64,000 nt of DNA from M3007 sp035299505. Its GTDB lineage: Bacteria > Bacteroidota > Bacteroidia > Chitinophagales > Saprospiraceae. Positions 34,982 through 43,021 of the stretch are shown here, piece by piece (positions within the stretch are counted from its first letter, which is position 1; each line of letters starts with the position of its first letter). Made by a program: the position numbers and the translations under genes. The notes below the pieces were generated by a model. The model was not told the origin of the DNA and searched no databases. It saw nothing but the letters and a program-made list of their open reading frames with translations. Location of the stretch: assembly GCA_035299505.1 (NCBI GenBank), contig DATGWL010000028.1, positions 1 through 64,000 on the forward strand, in the 5' to 3' direction.

Positions 34982-36388
34982 TTAACACTCAACTACGTTC
35001 ACGGAAATATTCACAGCCAGTCCACCGTCGGCCGTTTCTTTGTATTTGGTGTTCATGTCATGGGCAGTATCCTTCATGGTTTTGATAACTGCATCCAGAC
35101 TAACTTTTGCATGTTGAGGGTTTCCTTCCAGAGCAATCTGACTTGCTGTAATGGCCTTTATGGCGCCCATGGTATTGCGTTCTATGCAGGGAATTTGCAC
35201 CAATCCGCCAATAGGGTCGCAGGTCATACCCAGATGGTGTTCCATGGCGATTTCTGCTGCCATCATCACCTGACCGTAATTCCCGCCCAGACATTCCGTG
35301 AGGGCGCCGGCTGCCATAGCCGACGACACCCCGATTTCTGCCTGGCAACCGCCCATAGCTGCCGAAATGGTAGCGCCTTTTTTAAACAAACTGCCCAGCT
35401 CTCCTGCGGTCAGCAGGAATTTGACAATATCTTCTTCCAGAAAAGAATCACTAAAGCAAACATGGTACATCAAAACGGCCGGAATAACCCCTGCCGCCCC
35501 ATTGGTAGGCGCCGTTACCACCCTGCCAAAAGCCGCATTTTCTTCATTCACAGCCAGCGCAAAACAGCTTACCCATTTCAAAATATCCTGGAAAGTATGG
35601 CCGCCCCGGCTGATTTGCCTTACCCAATCTTCTGCGTTATGATAAGGTTTGCCGTGCAACAACTTCCGGCTCAGCGGTGCGGCCCTTCTCACTACATCCA
35701 GACCTCCCGGCAGAATACCATCGGTATGGCAGCCCTGATAAATGCAATCGCGCATAACCTGCCAGATATTCATCAATTCCTTTCGGATCTGATCAGCATT
35801 TCTCCAGCTCAGTTCGTTTTGCCACACAATTTCAGATACATTCTTACCCTCCCTGTCACAGTACACTTTCAATTCCTCAGCCTGATCAATAGGGAAAGGC
35901 AGATGCTTGGAAGAAGCTGCATCCTGCTCGCCTTCTTTTACCACAAAGCCGCCGCCTACGGAGTAGTAGGTATGGGAAACGCCTTCTCCATTGTGGTAAA
36001 AAGCCCTGAAGATCAAACCATTGGCATGATAAGGTAAGGTTTGGTCGTACAGGAAAACCACGTCTGTTTCGGGGTCGAAAGGAATGGTATGACACCCATC
36101 CAGGTGAATGGTTTTGGTGTCGTGAATGCGTTGAAAATTTCGTTGCACATCATCTACAGGGATGGTTACCGGGTCATCGCCATTCAGCCCCAGCAAAACT
36201 GCCAGATCAGTGCCGTGTCCCTTTCCTGTTTTGGCCAGAGAACCATATAATTCCACCTGCACCTGCTTTACTGCCTCCGGCCGAATTTCTTTCAAAAAAC
36301 GCTGAGCGGCCCTCCAGGGGCCCATGGTATGTGAGCTACTCGGCCCAATGCCGATTTTAAATATATCAAAAACAGAGATTCTTTCCAT
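34982..36388 (-). CDS. sdaA: L-serine ammonia-lyase, single-chain iron-sulfur type (468 aa)
   Basis: The N-terminal beta domain begins with ISVFDIFKIGIGPSSSHTMG, the family signature. The C-terminal alpha domain contains conserved Cys residues for the 4Fe-4S cluster (CIYQGCHTDGILPGG, MTCDPIGGLVQIPCIERN) and GAAGVIPAVLMYH. It converts L-serine to pyruvate and ammonia. The two domains are fused here (they are separate subunits in Firmicutes). The ATG at 36388 lies just after a GACGGTTGACGGCC word repeat (36391-36456) in the leader; the -7 element TACTTTTG is further upstream at 36472-36479. It is probably monocistronic. Confidence 0.93.
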   Translation of the reverse strand: MERISVFDIFKIGIGPSSSHTMGPWRAAQRFLKEIRPEAVKQVQVELYGSLAKTGKGHGTDLAVLLGLNGDDPVTIPVDDVQRNFQRIHDTKTIHLDGCHTIPFDPETDVVFLYDQTLPYHANGLIFRAFYHNGEGVSHTYYSVGGGFVVKEGEQDAASSKHLPFPIDQAEELKVYCDREGKNVSEIVWQNELSWRNADQIRKELMNIWQVMRDCIYQGCHTDGILPGGLDVVRRAAPLSRKLLHGKPYHNAEDWVRQISRGGHTFQDILKWVSCFALAVNEENAAFGRVVTAPTNGAAGVIPAVLMYHVCFSDSFLEEDIVKFLLTAGELGSLFKKGATISAAMGGCQAEIGVSSAMAAGALTECLGGNYGQVMMAAEIAMEHHLGMTCDPIGGLVQIPCIERNTMGAIKAITASQIALEGNPQHAKVSLDAVIKTMKDTAHDMNTKYKETADGGLAVNISVNVVEC

Positions 36389-36390
36389 AG

Positions 36391-36456
36391 ATCGACGGTT
36401 GACGGCCGACGGTTGACGGCCGACGGCTTATGGTGGACGGCCTGAGGCCGATGGTG
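36391..36456. repeat. GACGGTTGACGGCC short tandem repeat in the sdaA leader
   Basis: The 14-nt unit GACGGTTGACGGCC repeats about 2.4 times and degenerates into GGCCTGAGGCC at the right. It sits in the 5' untranslated region of sdaA, between its promoter and ATG, unlike the other word repeats, which lie at gene ends. Confidence 0.7.
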
Positions 36457-36471
36457 TTTAATAATTTCCGG

Positions 36472-36479
36472 CAAAAGTA
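36472..36479 (-). promoter_or_regulatory. -7 promoter element of sdaA
   Basis: The minus strand reads TACTTTTG (TAnnTTTG), placing the start of transcription about 75-80 nt upstream of the ATG at 36388, with the GACGG repeat inside the leader. Confidence 0.5.
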
Positions 36480-36543
36480 GGCAAAGCCGGAACCTGATAG
36501 TGGTTCTTTTGTTCCTTTGCCGGGAAAAATTCTATCTGTCTTC

Positions 36544-37800
36544 ATGCTTCCTAATACTCAGGCATACGCGGCGTTGCACATTCCGGATTACCGAAGGTTT
36601 CTGGCTATGCGTTTGATGACCACGCTGACGGTGCAGATTATGTCGGTATCAGTACAGTATTACATTTACCTGCTTACAGATGATCCGCTGATGCTGGGCT
36701 TAATAGGCCTGACGGAAGCCTTGCCAGCTATTGGAATTAGTTTATGGGCCGGACACCTGGCAGACAAAAAGAACAGACGGAATATCCTCATTGGTTGTAT
36801 TTCGCTTTTGTTGGTCTGTACTGTTGCTCTTTTGGCGGTCGCCCTGAATGAAGCCCGTTTGCCTCACAAAACCCTTTTGCTCAGCATTTATACCATTATT
36901 TTCTTCACCGGAATCGCCCGTGGCTTTTTTAGCCCAACCAACTTTGCTTTTTTGCCTCAAATTGTGGACAGAGATAAACTTCAAAACGCCATCAACTGGA
37001 ACAGCAGCACCTGGGAGGTGGCCAGTATTACAGGTCTTGCGCTTGGGGGTGTCATTTTCGGATCCGGAGGTGGTATTGCCGCTTTTGCCACTATGAGTGT
37101 ATTATGTGGACTGGCATTGGTTTTTACGCTGCAGATCAAGCCCAGGCAAGTGCCGGCATTTGACCAAACAGAGACTGCGTTGCGCCGCATCAGCGAGGGT
37201 TTAAAATTTGTGTTCAATAATCAATTAATCATAGGCTCCATCGCCATGGACTTGTTTGCTGTATTTTTTGGTGGAGCAGTGGCCTTGATGCCTGTTTTTG
37301 CTAAAGACATCCTGCACGTTGGTCCTCAGGGTGCCGGTATCCTGCGCGCTTCCATGGCGGTTGGCGCCATTACTATGGCTATATTCCTGGCACACAGGCC
37401 ATTGGGTAAAAATGCAGGGAAAATCATGCTGTTTTGCGTGGCAGGATTTGGCCTGTGTAATATCTTTTTCGGGCTAAGTACCAACTTCTTTCTCTCCTGC
37501 CTGCTGTTGCTCCTGGCCGGCATGTTCGATGAAGTAAGTGTGTTTATTCGCTCAGCGTTGGTTCAATTCCAAACGCCGGAAAACATGAAAGGGCGGGTAT
37601 CTTCTGTCAGTTCTATTTTCATTACTTCCAGCAACGAATTGGGAGCCTTTGAGAGCGGTCTGGCCGCCCGGTTCATGGGCACGGTGCCATCCGTGGTATT
37701 TGGCGGATTAATGACCCTGGGCGTGGTGGCTTTCACCTGGTGGCGGGCCCCAAAACTCAGGAATTACGATTTTGAAGGGCAAACAGATCATTTGCCCTGA
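36544..37800 (+). CDS. MFS transporter, EntS-like drug/siderophore exporter (418 aa)
   Basis: About 12 hydrophobic segments are visible. The N-terminal half contains the MFS_3/EntS-like motif GHLADKKNRRN in the loop between helices 2 and 3, and FTGIARGFFSP. The C-terminal half has GAITMAIFLAHRPLG and LLAGMFDEVSVFIRSALVQ. Proteins of this group export siderophores, drugs or other small molecules using the proton gradient; the actual substrate is unknown. The start is at MLPNTQAY because the upstream in-frame TTG overlaps a TTCCTTTG -7 promoter-like site. The 3' end overlaps the convergent anti-sigma gene by 13 bp. Confidence 0.82.
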   Translation: MLPNTQAYAALHIPDYRRFLAMRLMTTLTVQIMSVSVQYYIYLLTDDPLMLGLIGLTEALPAIGISLWAGHLADKKNRRNILIGCISLLLVCTVALLAVALNEARLPHKTLLLSIYTIIFFTGIARGFFSPTNFAFLPQIVDRDKLQNAINWNSSTWEVASITGLALGGVIFGSGGGIAAFATMSVLCGLALVFTLQIKPRQVPAFDQTETALRRISEGLKFVFNNQLIIGSIAMDLFAVFFGGAVALMPVFAKDILHVGPQGAGILRASMAVGAITMAIFLAHRPLGKNAGKIMLFCVAGFGLCNIFFGLSTNFFLSCLLLLLAGMFDEVSVFIRSALVQFQTPENMKGRVSSVSSIFITSSNELGAFESGLAARFMGTVPSVVFGGLMTLGVVAFTWWRAPKLRNYDFEGQTDHLP

Positions 37801-38351
37801 TCTCCCTGTGTAAAGAACGACATCAGCTCCGGCGTATCACCCAGCGAGGTGCCGATGGCTTGTTGCATGCCTGACTCGGGCAGGTAAAGCGGCGCGGTCG
37901 GAATGGCGTTTACAGGTTCAGGCTGTAAAGCTACAGGTTCCGGCAAAGGGGATGGAATAGGAACCAGGCGGGTTTTATACACCACTTTTTCGCGCCATTT
38001 AATGCGTTCTACCCATACGGTATCCGTTTTTTGTTGCACTATTGGCACTCGTTTTTCCTGGATTTTTACTGGTCTGAACAGCCACATAGCCCCCCACCCC
38101 ATTGCCAGCACACCCAGCGCCAGCCAAATACTCACCCTTACCCCTTCAGGCTTCGGGAATTGGGTCATGACGCGTGCGCGCAACCGCTCAGGCGCAACCA
38201 CCGATGCATCCATAGATTCGGCCATTTGAAGCATCCGCCGGATCTGATCGTATTCTTCCCGGGGCATCATAGAAAGCACCAGTGCTTTCTCCGCATTGCT
38301 CAGGCGTTCAAATGCCTTTTCTTTTGCTAATTGTTCAATTTTATCCAACAT
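37788..38351 (-). CDS. Probable membrane-anchored anti-sigma factor (187 aa)
   Basis: The cytoplasmic N-terminus (about 70 residues, DKIEQLAKEKAFERLSNAEK) is followed by a single transmembrane helix (IWLALGVLAMGWGAMWLF, about residues 78-96) and a periplasmic tail rich in Pro/Glu/Val. It lies 11 bp downstream of an ECF sigma gene in the same operon, so an anti-sigma function is the simplest reading, but no zinc-binding HxxxCxxC motif is visible. The start MLDKIEQ is preferred over an upstream in-frame codon four residues earlier. Confidence 0.7.
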   Translation of the reverse strand: MLDKIEQLAKEKAFERLSNAEKALVLSMMPREEYDQIRRMLQMAESMDASVVAPERLRARVMTQFPKPEGVRVSIWLALGVLAMGWGAMWLFRPVKIQEKRVPIVQQKTDTVWVERIKWREKVVYKTRLVPIPSPLPEPVALQPEPVNAIPTAPLYLPESGMQQAIGTSLGDTPELMSFFTQGDQGK

Positions 38352-38362
38352 AATGCAAAGCA

Positions 38363-38917
38363 TTAAAAGTAAGTGCCTGCCAATTGAGTGCGCAACTGAC
38401 GAATGGCATGGTGCAACCTGGACTTAACCGTACCCTCCGGACAATCCAGTATTTCTGCAATTTCTGGCACGGTAAATCCTTCCTGATAGCGTAGTATAAA
38501 ACACTGACGCTGTGCATCGGGTAGCAAGGCAATCTGCTGCCGAAGCCGGGTTTCCAGCCAATCAGGCTCCGGCATATCCGGCAACTCATGAGCCCAGATA
38601 TCTACCGGTTCAGGTTCCGGCAGTGGAGGGCGCCGGAATTCATTCCTGCAGAGATTGGTTGCCAGCGTATAAACCCAGGTTTTAAAGCGTTTTTCCGGGT
38701 TGAACAAATGTGGCTTTTCAATGATTTTTAAAAAGAGCTCCTGGGTAAAGTCTTCAGCCCTGGCGGCATCCCGCTGCAACATGCGGAAGAAAAAGCGGTA
38801 CATCCGCGTACTGTACCGTTCGTACAGTTCCGCGAATGCCCGCTCTTGCCGCTGAGCAATGGCTTGCATCAGCGCTTCATCCGTGTAACTATGATATGTT
38901 CGCCGGAATAATGGCAT
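38363..38917 (-). CDS. ECF-type RNA polymerase sigma factor (184 aa)
   Basis: Region 2 (LYERYSTRMYRFFFRMLQRD, then EDFTQELFLKIIEKP and FKTWVYTLATNLCRNEFRR) and region 4 (RYQEGFTVPEIAEILDCPEG, TVKSRLHHAIRQLR) are complete. The length is typical. It directs transcription of an unidentified regulon in response to an envelope signal. It sits 2 bp after the SUMF1-domain gene and 11 bp before a membrane anti-sigma gene, so the three form one leftward operon. A SUMF1-like protein upstream of a sigma factor is an unusual arrangement. Confidence 0.9.
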   Translation of the reverse strand: MPLFRRTYHSYTDEALMQAIAQRQERAFAELYERYSTRMYRFFFRMLQRDAARAEDFTQELFLKIIEKPHLFNPEKRFKTWVYTLATNLCRNEFRRPPLPEPEPVDIWAHELPDMPEPDWLETRLRQQIALLPDAQRQCFILRYQEGFTVPEIAEILDCPEGTVKSRLHHAIRQLRTQLAGTYF

Positions 38918-38919
38918 GT

Positions 38920-40536
38920 TTATTCTTCAATAACTTCCATGAAGACCCGGAATCCAACGGCAGGACTAGGCAGTGCATATTCTTTGACTGTCATTACCTG
39001 GCCATAATAAGGCTCGTCTTGCCAGCTGCCACCTTTGGCCTTACCTGGCTGATCAATCATCTCGGCCACATTTCCGGAAATAGCGTACAAGCCAAAATCA
39101 TTCGGGAAATAGGAATCTACTTTCACCGGGAAAAATCCGCCATCGTTGGATTCCGGTTTCAGCTGACTGACATCCTTTACATCTGTCATGGGCGAAGTCT
39201 GGGAAGGACAATTACCGCATGGCTCCTTTGCATTGTAATTTGCCAGATAACAGCCTTTGGAATTGCGTACAAAGTAACCACCCCAGGGATAAGGTGCATC
39301 TCCCCTGCCCGCGCGTGCCGCGCGCATCCATTCTTCTTCTGAAGGTAAGCGAAAAAGGACTTTTTTAAACCGCTTTTTCTCCTGAGAACTATTGTAAACC
39401 ATGGTGATCCAGGCGCAATACTTCTGGGCAGCCTCATAGCTAATGTTTTGTACAGGGCAATTGGGTTCATCCGGATGAGCGTGTTCAAAAACCCTGTTTT
39501 CCGGAAGCGATCTCCATTCTGCCGGCAACAGCGAATACCAATCGGTTTTACCTGTTTTGCAAGTTGCCAGCTGCTCAAACTCTTTATTTTTGACCAAATC
39601 TGTTAAAAACTGCTCAAACTGAGCGTTGGTTGTTTCAATGGATGAAGCATACAAGCGATCTCCAACTTTTTTCATATTCTTTTCCAAAGATCGCGGACTC
39701 ATCACAGACAACACCGGACTTGGAGGTATTTCAGGGCCAAAAAAGGTGCGCACATCCTCCTCACGGCCACCTTCACGGGCTATTTTAAGCGCCAGGTTTT
39801 GCATCCGGTCTGCTTTGGTAAATTCTCCTGCTGTGCCGTAATGCCGGTACAGCATCAGAACAGCGGGCAAATAGTTGAGGTTAACCCGCGCCACCGTGGC
39901 CGGGTCTTTTTCCGGTTCAAAGCTCAGTTCCAGATAATCGGTACGAAAACGATTTTCAAAATTGTACCGCAGGTTTGCCAGGTTGTCAAAAGGCGTCCCG
40001 CTGTATTTCAGCGCCAGGCCGGTCAGGTAAAGTTTATCCCGGTCTGTTTGCAATACTTCCTTATTGGTCATGCTGCCAAAATAAACCGGTTTAGGGGAAG
40101 CTTTCGGGGAAGGGTGCACCAATTTGTACAAAAACTCCTGCAGGGTACTGTTTGCAGGGATCCAGCTTAGTCCTTCTGTTTCCAGGGTTCTGGACCGATA
40201 ATTCGGATCCTGCAGCCATTGAAAACTCAATACACTTACGTCCTGGCGCACGCCCAGGGCATATTGCAACAGGAGAGCCGGGTACGTGTCGGTTTCCTGC
40301 TGGGTAAAAAGAATAGCATTTTCCTCCACCGACATCAGGGCATTAAAATTCCAGTTGAGCAGCCCGGGAGAAAAAGATCCACTTGCGTACCATTCTTTAC
40401 AAATGGCGGCAACTTCCTGTCTGTTGCCAGCCATTTCAGCGGCCTTGATGCGGTTTTCATAATCACCGGTAGAGGCGCGCAGGATCCAGGGTGAAGTAAG
40501 CAGGCCAATAATCAGCCAAACAAAAGGTTCTTTCAT
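38920..40536 (-). CDS. SUMF1/formylglycine-generating-enzyme-domain protein in a sigma-factor operon (538 aa)
   Basis: A hydrophobic N-terminus (MKEPFVWLIIGLLTSPW) may be a signal or anchor. About 300 residues follow that I do not recognise (including LLQYALGVRQDVSVLSFQWL). The C-terminal part (from about residue 300) is a SUMF1-like fold: YASSIETTNAQFEQFL, CPVQNISYEAAQKYCAWI, FRLPSEEEWMRAARAG, LYAISGNVAEMIDQ, KGGSWQDEPYY and GFRVFMEV. Many bacterial SUMF1-fold proteins are not enzymes but structural or ligand-binding proteins (for example GldK/GldJ of the gliding/T9SS apparatus). It is the first gene of an operon with an ECF sigma and an anti-sigma, so it may act as an envelope sensor. Confidence 0.75.
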   Translation of the reverse strand: MKEPFVWLIIGLLTSPWILRASTGDYENRIKAAEMAGNRQEVAAICKEWYASGSFSPGLLNWNFNALMSVEENAILFTQQETDTYPALLLQYALGVRQDVSVLSFQWLQDPNYRSRTLETEGLSWIPANSTLQEFLYKLVHPSPKASPKPVYFGSMTNKEVLQTDRDKLYLTGLALKYSGTPFDNLANLRYNFENRFRTDYLELSFEPEKDPATVARVNLNYLPAVLMLYRHYGTAGEFTKADRMQNLALKIAREGGREEDVRTFFGPEIPPSPVLSVMSPRSLEKNMKKVGDRLYASSIETTNAQFEQFLTDLVKNKEFEQLATCKTGKTDWYSLLPAEWRSLPENRVFEHAHPDEPNCPVQNISYEAAQKYCAWITMVYNSSQEKKRFKKVLFRLPSEEEWMRAARAGRGDAPYPWGGYFVRNSKGCYLANYNAKEPCGNCPSQTSPMTDVKDVSQLKPESNDGGFFPVKVDSYFPNDFGLYAISGNVAEMIDQPGKAKGGSWQDEPYYGQVMTVKEYALPSPAVGFRVFMEVIEE

Positions 40537-40573
40537 AGACTAAAGTTTGAAGTGTGGAAATGTAGCTTAAATA

Positions 40574-42241
40574 TCAAATTCTGGAAAATTTCAAGTTTCT
40601 CACCCATTCATCACCCAGGATAAAACCGGAGGATGTAAATCGAATGACCACCCCGTCTTTACGAATTTTAAACACTGTTGGACTGATCTGCTCCAAAGGG
40701 TAGCGCATAAAAAATACAGGTTTGAGGACCATTGAATTACCCTTATTCTTTATCCGGACTTTTTTAGGGTAGAAACTCGTTTTATAGCGGCCAGCCCATT
40801 GTCGGGCGGGCACAGGTCTTTCATCAAGTTTTTCAAACCACCGGTTACACCTGAAATAATCGCCGCCTTCCCAGAAAAACCCGGCAACCTGTTTGTCAGG
40901 CGCAAGTTTGAAGGCCAAAACAAAACCTGTGGCCGGGTCAAAGAAAGTCACAAGAGTATCTGAACTTTTGTGTGCCGCATATACCACCGGAATTTCCTTG
41001 CCGGAGGTAGATTCATCCAGACGGACTTTCAGGGTATCTGCATCTACCCGGATTATTCTTATTTTGTTGTTGGATGCCAGGTATTTACCACACAAATTCG
41101 CTACCGGAATTCGTAAAGAATCCAATCGGGAAGATAAGTTTTTGGGCATGTTTGCAAAACTCAGGATATGATCTGAAATAGCATCTGCTATAGGGAATGG
41201 ACTGCTTTTCAGATTATTACTGGCTACCAGTATGTTAAGACCTTCCACAGGAAAACGCCTGGATTGGATCAAAAAACTGTTCCATCCACCTCCATGCTCC
41301 ACCGTTTTTTTGCCTTTATACTGTTTAACTAACAATCCCCGTCCATAATGCGTACGGGTATTATCGTTGAGCAGGTACATCAACTCCATTACAGAGAAAA
41401 ATTCCGGATTGCTTTTCACCAGGGTATTCCGGTCAAAATTGTTCTGCCACAACGCCAGATCCCGCAGGGTGCAATGGACCCCTGTGGCGCCAAGCATATT
41501 GTGGGTTTTGTTGTCTTTCCGGTATTTTTTTTTGCCCTCCTGAAATAGGTACGAAACGGTACCATCAGGCAACCCTTCAGATTCCAGCAAGCAGAAACGG
41601 GTATCTTTCATACCCAATGGGGTAAATATTTCCTTTTGCATAAAATCGGCTGTAGGCATCCCTGAAACGCGTTCGATAACTATGGATAAAAGCTGATATG
41701 CGGTGTTGTTGTAAGCAAAATCCGTCCCAGGTGCAAAAGCCAGTGTAGGCATTTTTCGGTAGAAGTTGAAAATGGCCTCGGGCTGTAATCGCTCATTTTT
41801 ATATTTCATGGCCAGATTCATCACGTCGATATGTCCGTGCAGGCCACTGGTATGACTGATTAAATGATTCAACGTAATTTCTGCACCAAAATCCGGCAAT
41901 TCCGGAATGTATTGATGCACTGGGTCAGTGAGCCGTAGTTTCCCTTGTTCCTGCAACAGTGCTACACATGCAGCGGTAAACTGTTTACTGACCGAGCCAA
42001 TATTGAAGATGGTATTTGAAGTGATGGGTTTGTTTAACTCCAGATTAGCCAGTCCGGTTTGGAATTCATACACGATATTGCCATGCTCCACAATGCACAC
42101 AGCAAAACCGGGAGCTTGTTTACCCAGGGAATAGGTTTTCAGCAAAGAATCAAGTGTTTGCCGGAATTTCCAGTCTACATTTTGAGCTAAAGATTCAGAA
42201 ATCGAAATCCAGAGAAAATACAAGACAAGAAGGATTCGCAT
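40574..42241 (-). CDS. Secreted serine hydrolase, beta-lactamase/DD-peptidase (class C) fold (555 aa)
   Basis: The signal peptide MRILLVLYFLWISISESLAQ is followed by a serine beta-lactamase-fold domain: catalytic SVSK (in GSVSKQFTAACVAL), YNN of the class C motif (FAYNNTAYQLL) and HGGGW in the KTG-equivalent position. The C-terminal ~180 residues are a beta-rich extension with no clear assignment (LRIPVANLCGKYLASNNKI...). Such proteins act as D-aminopeptidases, esterases or peptidoglycan-modifying enzymes; no claim of antibiotic resistance is made. The start at 42241 is set by the signal peptide and the gcvH terminator just upstream (42336-42366). Confidence 0.85.
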   Translation of the reverse strand: MRILLVLYFLWISISESLAQNVDWKFRQTLDSLLKTYSLGKQAPGFAVCIVEHGNIVYEFQTGLANLELNKPITSNTIFNIGSVSKQFTAACVALLQEQGKLRLTDPVHQYIPELPDFGAEITLNHLISHTSGLHGHIDVMNLAMKYKNERLQPEAIFNFYRKMPTLAFAPGTDFAYNNTAYQLLSIVIERVSGMPTADFMQKEIFTPLGMKDTRFCLLESEGLPDGTVSYLFQEGKKKYRKDNKTHNMLGATGVHCTLRDLALWQNNFDRNTLVKSNPEFFSVMELMYLLNDNTRTHYGRGLLVKQYKGKKTVEHGGGWNSFLIQSRRFPVEGLNILVASNNLKSSPFPIADAISDHILSFANMPKNLSSRLDSLRIPVANLCGKYLASNNKIRIIRVDADTLKVRLDESTSGKEIPVVYAAHKSSDTLVTFFDPATGFVLAFKLAPDKQVAGFFWEGGDYFRCNRWFEKLDERPVPARQWAGRYKTSFYPKKVRIKNKGNSMVLKPVFFMRYPLEQISPTVFKIRKDGVVIRFTSSGFILGDEWVRNLKFSRI

Positions 42242-42335
42242 GGGTATCAGGTTAAAACGATTTTGAAAAGTGAGATAGCCTGAATACACGCCGTTTTGCG
42301 GACCGTTCAATTTTGGGGATTTTTTTTCTAAAAAA

Positions 42336-42366
42336 AATGAGCCATCCCAAATTCGGGATGGCTCAT
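42336..42366 (-). terminator. Intrinsic terminator of gcvH
   Basis: The hairpin AATGAGCCATCCC/GGGATGGCTCATT is perfect over 13 bp with a short loop. On the minus strand it is followed by a T-run (TTTTTTT), so it ends leftward transcription from gcvH before the serine hydrolase. Its core is close to the hairpin at 14555-14606. Confidence 0.9.
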
Positions 42367-42392
42367 TTTGATTGACAAATGGAACGTTCCAA

Positions 42393-42782
42393 TTATTTGC
42401 CTACATGCGTCTTATAAGCATCAGCGCTCATCAGGGCATCCAGGTCGGCCATATTAGCCACTTCAACCTTTACAATCCAGCCGTCGCCGTAAGGATCGCT
42501 GTTAACCAGAGAAGGATCACCGGAATCGCTCACTTTGCTGTTAAATTCCAGCACTTTGGCTGTTACAGGCATAAACAGATCAGAGGTTGTTTTAACCGCT
42601 TCCACGGTACCGAAGATGCCATTAGCACTTACCGTTTGACCAACGGTTTCCACTTCGATGTACACCAACTCGCCCAATTCGCCTTGTGCGAAGTCAGTGA
42701 TGCCTACATAGGCTACGTTACCACTTTCCACGCGGATCCATTCGTGGTCCTCAGTGTATTTGCAATTGGATGGAAAAGTCAT
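42393..42782 (-). CDS. gcvH: Glycine cleavage system H protein (129 aa)
   Basis: This is the complete H protein: opening YTEDHEWIRVESG, then ITDFAQGELGELVYIE, and the lipoylation site in EAVKTTSD (Lys64). It carries the aminomethyl group between the P and T proteins in glycine degradation. The length is standard. It has its own promoter (-7 TACTTTTG at 42842-42849) and a strong terminator, so it is monocistronic; no other gcv gene is in the window. Confidence 0.96.
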   Translation of the reverse strand: MTFPSNCKYTEDHEWIRVESGNVAYVGITDFAQGELGELVYIEVETVGQTVSANGIFGTVEAVKTTSDLFMPVTAKVLEFNSKVSDSGDPSLVNSDPYGDGWIVKVEVANMADLDALMSADAYKTHVGK

Positions 42783-42841
42783 TTTGTTTGAATAATGTGT
42801 GGTGAATAGGTAAGGTTGTCTGTGCTTCCGTAGAAGTTCGG

Positions 42842-42849
42842 CAAAAGTA
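42842..42849 (-). promoter_or_regulatory. -7 promoter element of gcvH
   Basis: The minus strand reads TACTTTTG (TAnnTTTG), giving a leader of about 55 nt before the gcvH ATG at 42782. The remaining part of the 240-bp gap to pepP (43022) shows no further clear element. Confidence 0.55.
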
Positions 42850-43021
42850 GTATTTAAGGGGAATGGCTGGAAAAAAAATTACCATAAAAACTGCACATGG
42901 ACGAACGACCGGCTTTTTAAGCGAAACGACTTGCTCTGAAAAGCAAAAGTACCCGTTCTTTGGGCGACCAACCGGAGGCCGTTTTAGCGCCCCGGCACCT
43001 TAAACCACATTCGTTTTTGCC

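Noticed and set aside
34934..36037. 367-codon plus-strand frame opposite sdaA
   Set aside because: Shadow; the minus strand carries the complete serine ammonia-lyase.
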